Shown here in pieces: positions 5,883 to 6,782 of a stretch of 6,782 nucleotides of DNA. How positions within the stretch are numbered: the first letter of the stretch is position 1; every line of letters begins with the position of its first letter. The notes beneath the pieces were generated by a model. The model worked only from the letters and a program-made list of their open reading frames with translations, ran no database searches and was not told the origin of the DNA. The stretch spans positions 1-6,782 of the forward strand of contig PATL01000027.1 in NCBI GenBank assembly GCA_002713605.1. The letters are read 5' to 3'. A program made the translations under genes and the position numbers. This DNA comes from a bacterium. GTDB lineage: Bacteria; Actinomycetota; Acidimicrobiia; Acidimicrobiales; UBA8592.

Positions 5883-6782
5883 TTAAGTGATTTCTATCTG
5901 CTTTTCATCAAAGGTTTCGATAATATCTCCGTCTTTTAGGTCTTGGAAGTCAGAAAGGCCGATGCCGCACTCATACCCCGCTGCCACCTCAGGCACATCA
6001 TCCTTAAATCGTCTTAGCGAGGAGATTTCACCTTTCCAGATAATTGCACCTTCTCGAAGAAATCGCACTTTAGAGCCTCGTGTAATCTTGCCATCAAGAA
6101 CATAACACCCGGCGATAGCCCCTATCCGTGGGACCCTGTAAATTTCTCTTACTTCTGCTTCTCCAGTTACAATTTCTTCGAACTCTGGCATAAGCATACC
6201 TACCATTGCTGATTCAATATCTTCGAGAAGTTTGTAGATAATTTCATAGTTACGAATTTCAACTTGTTCATGATCTGCCATTTCACGTGCTTTTCGGTCT
6301 GGCCGTACGTTAAATCCAAGTACTGTGGAGTTGGATGTAGCGGCCAGTTGAATATCATTTTCAGTTATTGCCCCTACCCCTGCATGAACGAACGATACTT
6401 TGACTTCGTCTCTCTCTAATTTTTTAATGCTTTCTCTAACAGCTTCAAGAGAACCGTTTACGTCAGCTTTAAGTATTAAATTCAGCGTTGCTTGCTCACC
6501 AGTGCTTATCTGGCTAAATAAATCTTCTAGACGGCCACCGCCGGAGCCTGCTGAAGAGTCCCTTCCAATTGTTGCGACTCTCTGATAATGTTCGCGTGTA
6601 GCGGCCACATCTCTTGCTGTTCGTTCATCTGGGGCAACAATAAACTCGTCACCAGCAATTGCAACGTCCGACATTCCCAAAACTTGGACTGGACATGATG
6701 GTCCTGCATCTTTTACCTGTTCTCCTGTATCTGAAACAAGGGCTCGCACTCTTCCCCATGAGGGTCCTGCTACTATCGGGTC
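5883..6782 (-). CDS. infB: translation initiation factor IF-2, C-terminal part (5' end beyond the window)
   Basis: GTPase that brings fMet-tRNA to the 30S P site and promotes subunit joining. Only the last 299 codons lie in the window; the reading frame is open to the right edge, so the GTP-binding domain is outside and the gene is cut, not broken. The visible part starts in domain II, with GRVRALVSDTGEQ (10-22) and AGPSCPVQVLGMSDV (26-40). Domain III follows with LNLILKADVNGSLEAV at 100-115 and VSFVHAGVGAIT at 129-140. The fMet-tRNA-binding C2 domain is at about 205-299, with IGAIAGCYV (220-228), LRRFKDDV (256-263) and GYECGIGL (269-276); the Cys of GCYV and the ECG triplet match residues implicated in initiator tRNA binding in Bacillus stearothermophilus IF2. 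A GTG at 6749 encodes an internal valine in GRVRA and is not a start. It ends 26 nt before rbfA. Confidence 0.97.
   Translation of the reverse strand, partial: DPIVAGPSWGRVRALVSDTGEQVKDAGPSCPVQVLGMSDVAIAGDEFIVAPDERTARDVAATREHYQRVATIGRDSSAGSGGGRLEDLFSQISTGEQATLNLILKADVNGSLEAVRESIKKLERDEVKVSFVHAGVGAITENDIQLAATSNSTVLGFNVRPDRKAREMADHEQVEIRNYEIIYKLLEDIESAMVGMLMPEFEEIVTGEAEVREIYRVPRIGAIAGCYVLDGKITRGSKVRFLREGAIIWKGEISSLRRFKDDVPEVAAGYECGIGLSDFQDLKDGDIIETFDEKQIEIT

Noticed and set aside
6527..6709. Second minus-strand frame inside infB
   Set aside because: Lies wholly inside infB in another frame, and its translation shows no recognisable features.
6747..6749. GTG at 6749 as an infB start
   Set aside because: The frame continues upstream to the window edge as DPIVAGPSWGR, which matches IF2 domain II, so this GTG is an internal valine codon.
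1..6782. Mobile elements, CRISPR arrays, tRNA/rRNA genes, defence or biosynthetic cassettes
   Set aside because: The window is almost fully occupied by conserved housekeeping genes; no regularly spaced repeats, inverted terminal repeats, transposase-like proteins or RNA gene signatures were seen.

Overview
This is an ordinary, densely packed chromosomal housekeeping segment in which every supported gene lies on the minus strand. In transcription order (right to left) it reads infB (5' end cut off by the window), rbfA, truB, ribF, rpsO, pnp and dapB (3' end cut off). I found no mobile element, CRISPR array, tRNA or rRNA, no horizontally acquired cargo, and no undescribed multi-gene system. The plus-strand reading frames overlie conserved minus-strand genes and look like shadows.

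The source looks like a bacterium of actinobacterial affinity with a moderately low GC content. PNPase, DapB and the C-terminal end of TruB carry motifs that I associate with Actinobacteria, yet AT-rich codons are common. A marine Acidimicrobiia-like lineage would fit, but this is inference from remembered family motifs and no search was run.

Layout. Positions 5883-6782 hold the C-terminal 299 codons of translation initiation factor IF2. Positions 5464-5856 hold the 30S maturation factor RbfA. Positions 4605-5483 hold the tRNA U55 pseudouridine synthase TruB, overlapping rbfA by 20 nt. Positions 3655-4602 hold the bifunctional riboflavin kinase/FAD synthetase RibF, 2 nt after truB. A 124-nt leader precedes rpsO (S15) at 3261-3530. 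A 192-nt structured spacer precedes pnp (PNPase) at 693-3068. A 62-63 nt spacer without a visible terminator leads into dapB.

Functionally the block joins initiation and ribosome assembly (IF2, RbfA, S15), tRNA modification (TruB), flavin cofactor synthesis (RibF), RNA turnover (PNPase) and, as a follow-on gene, lysine/diaminopimelate synthesis (DapB). infB-rbfA-truB-ribF-rpsO-pnp is a widely conserved order.

The most interesting non-coding content is in two leaders. The rpsO-pnp spacer can fold into a long nested hairpin, as expected of an RNase III/PNPase autoregulatory site. The rpsO leader holds several small hairpins that could form an S15 feedback site. Folding was done by hand, so these are hypotheses.
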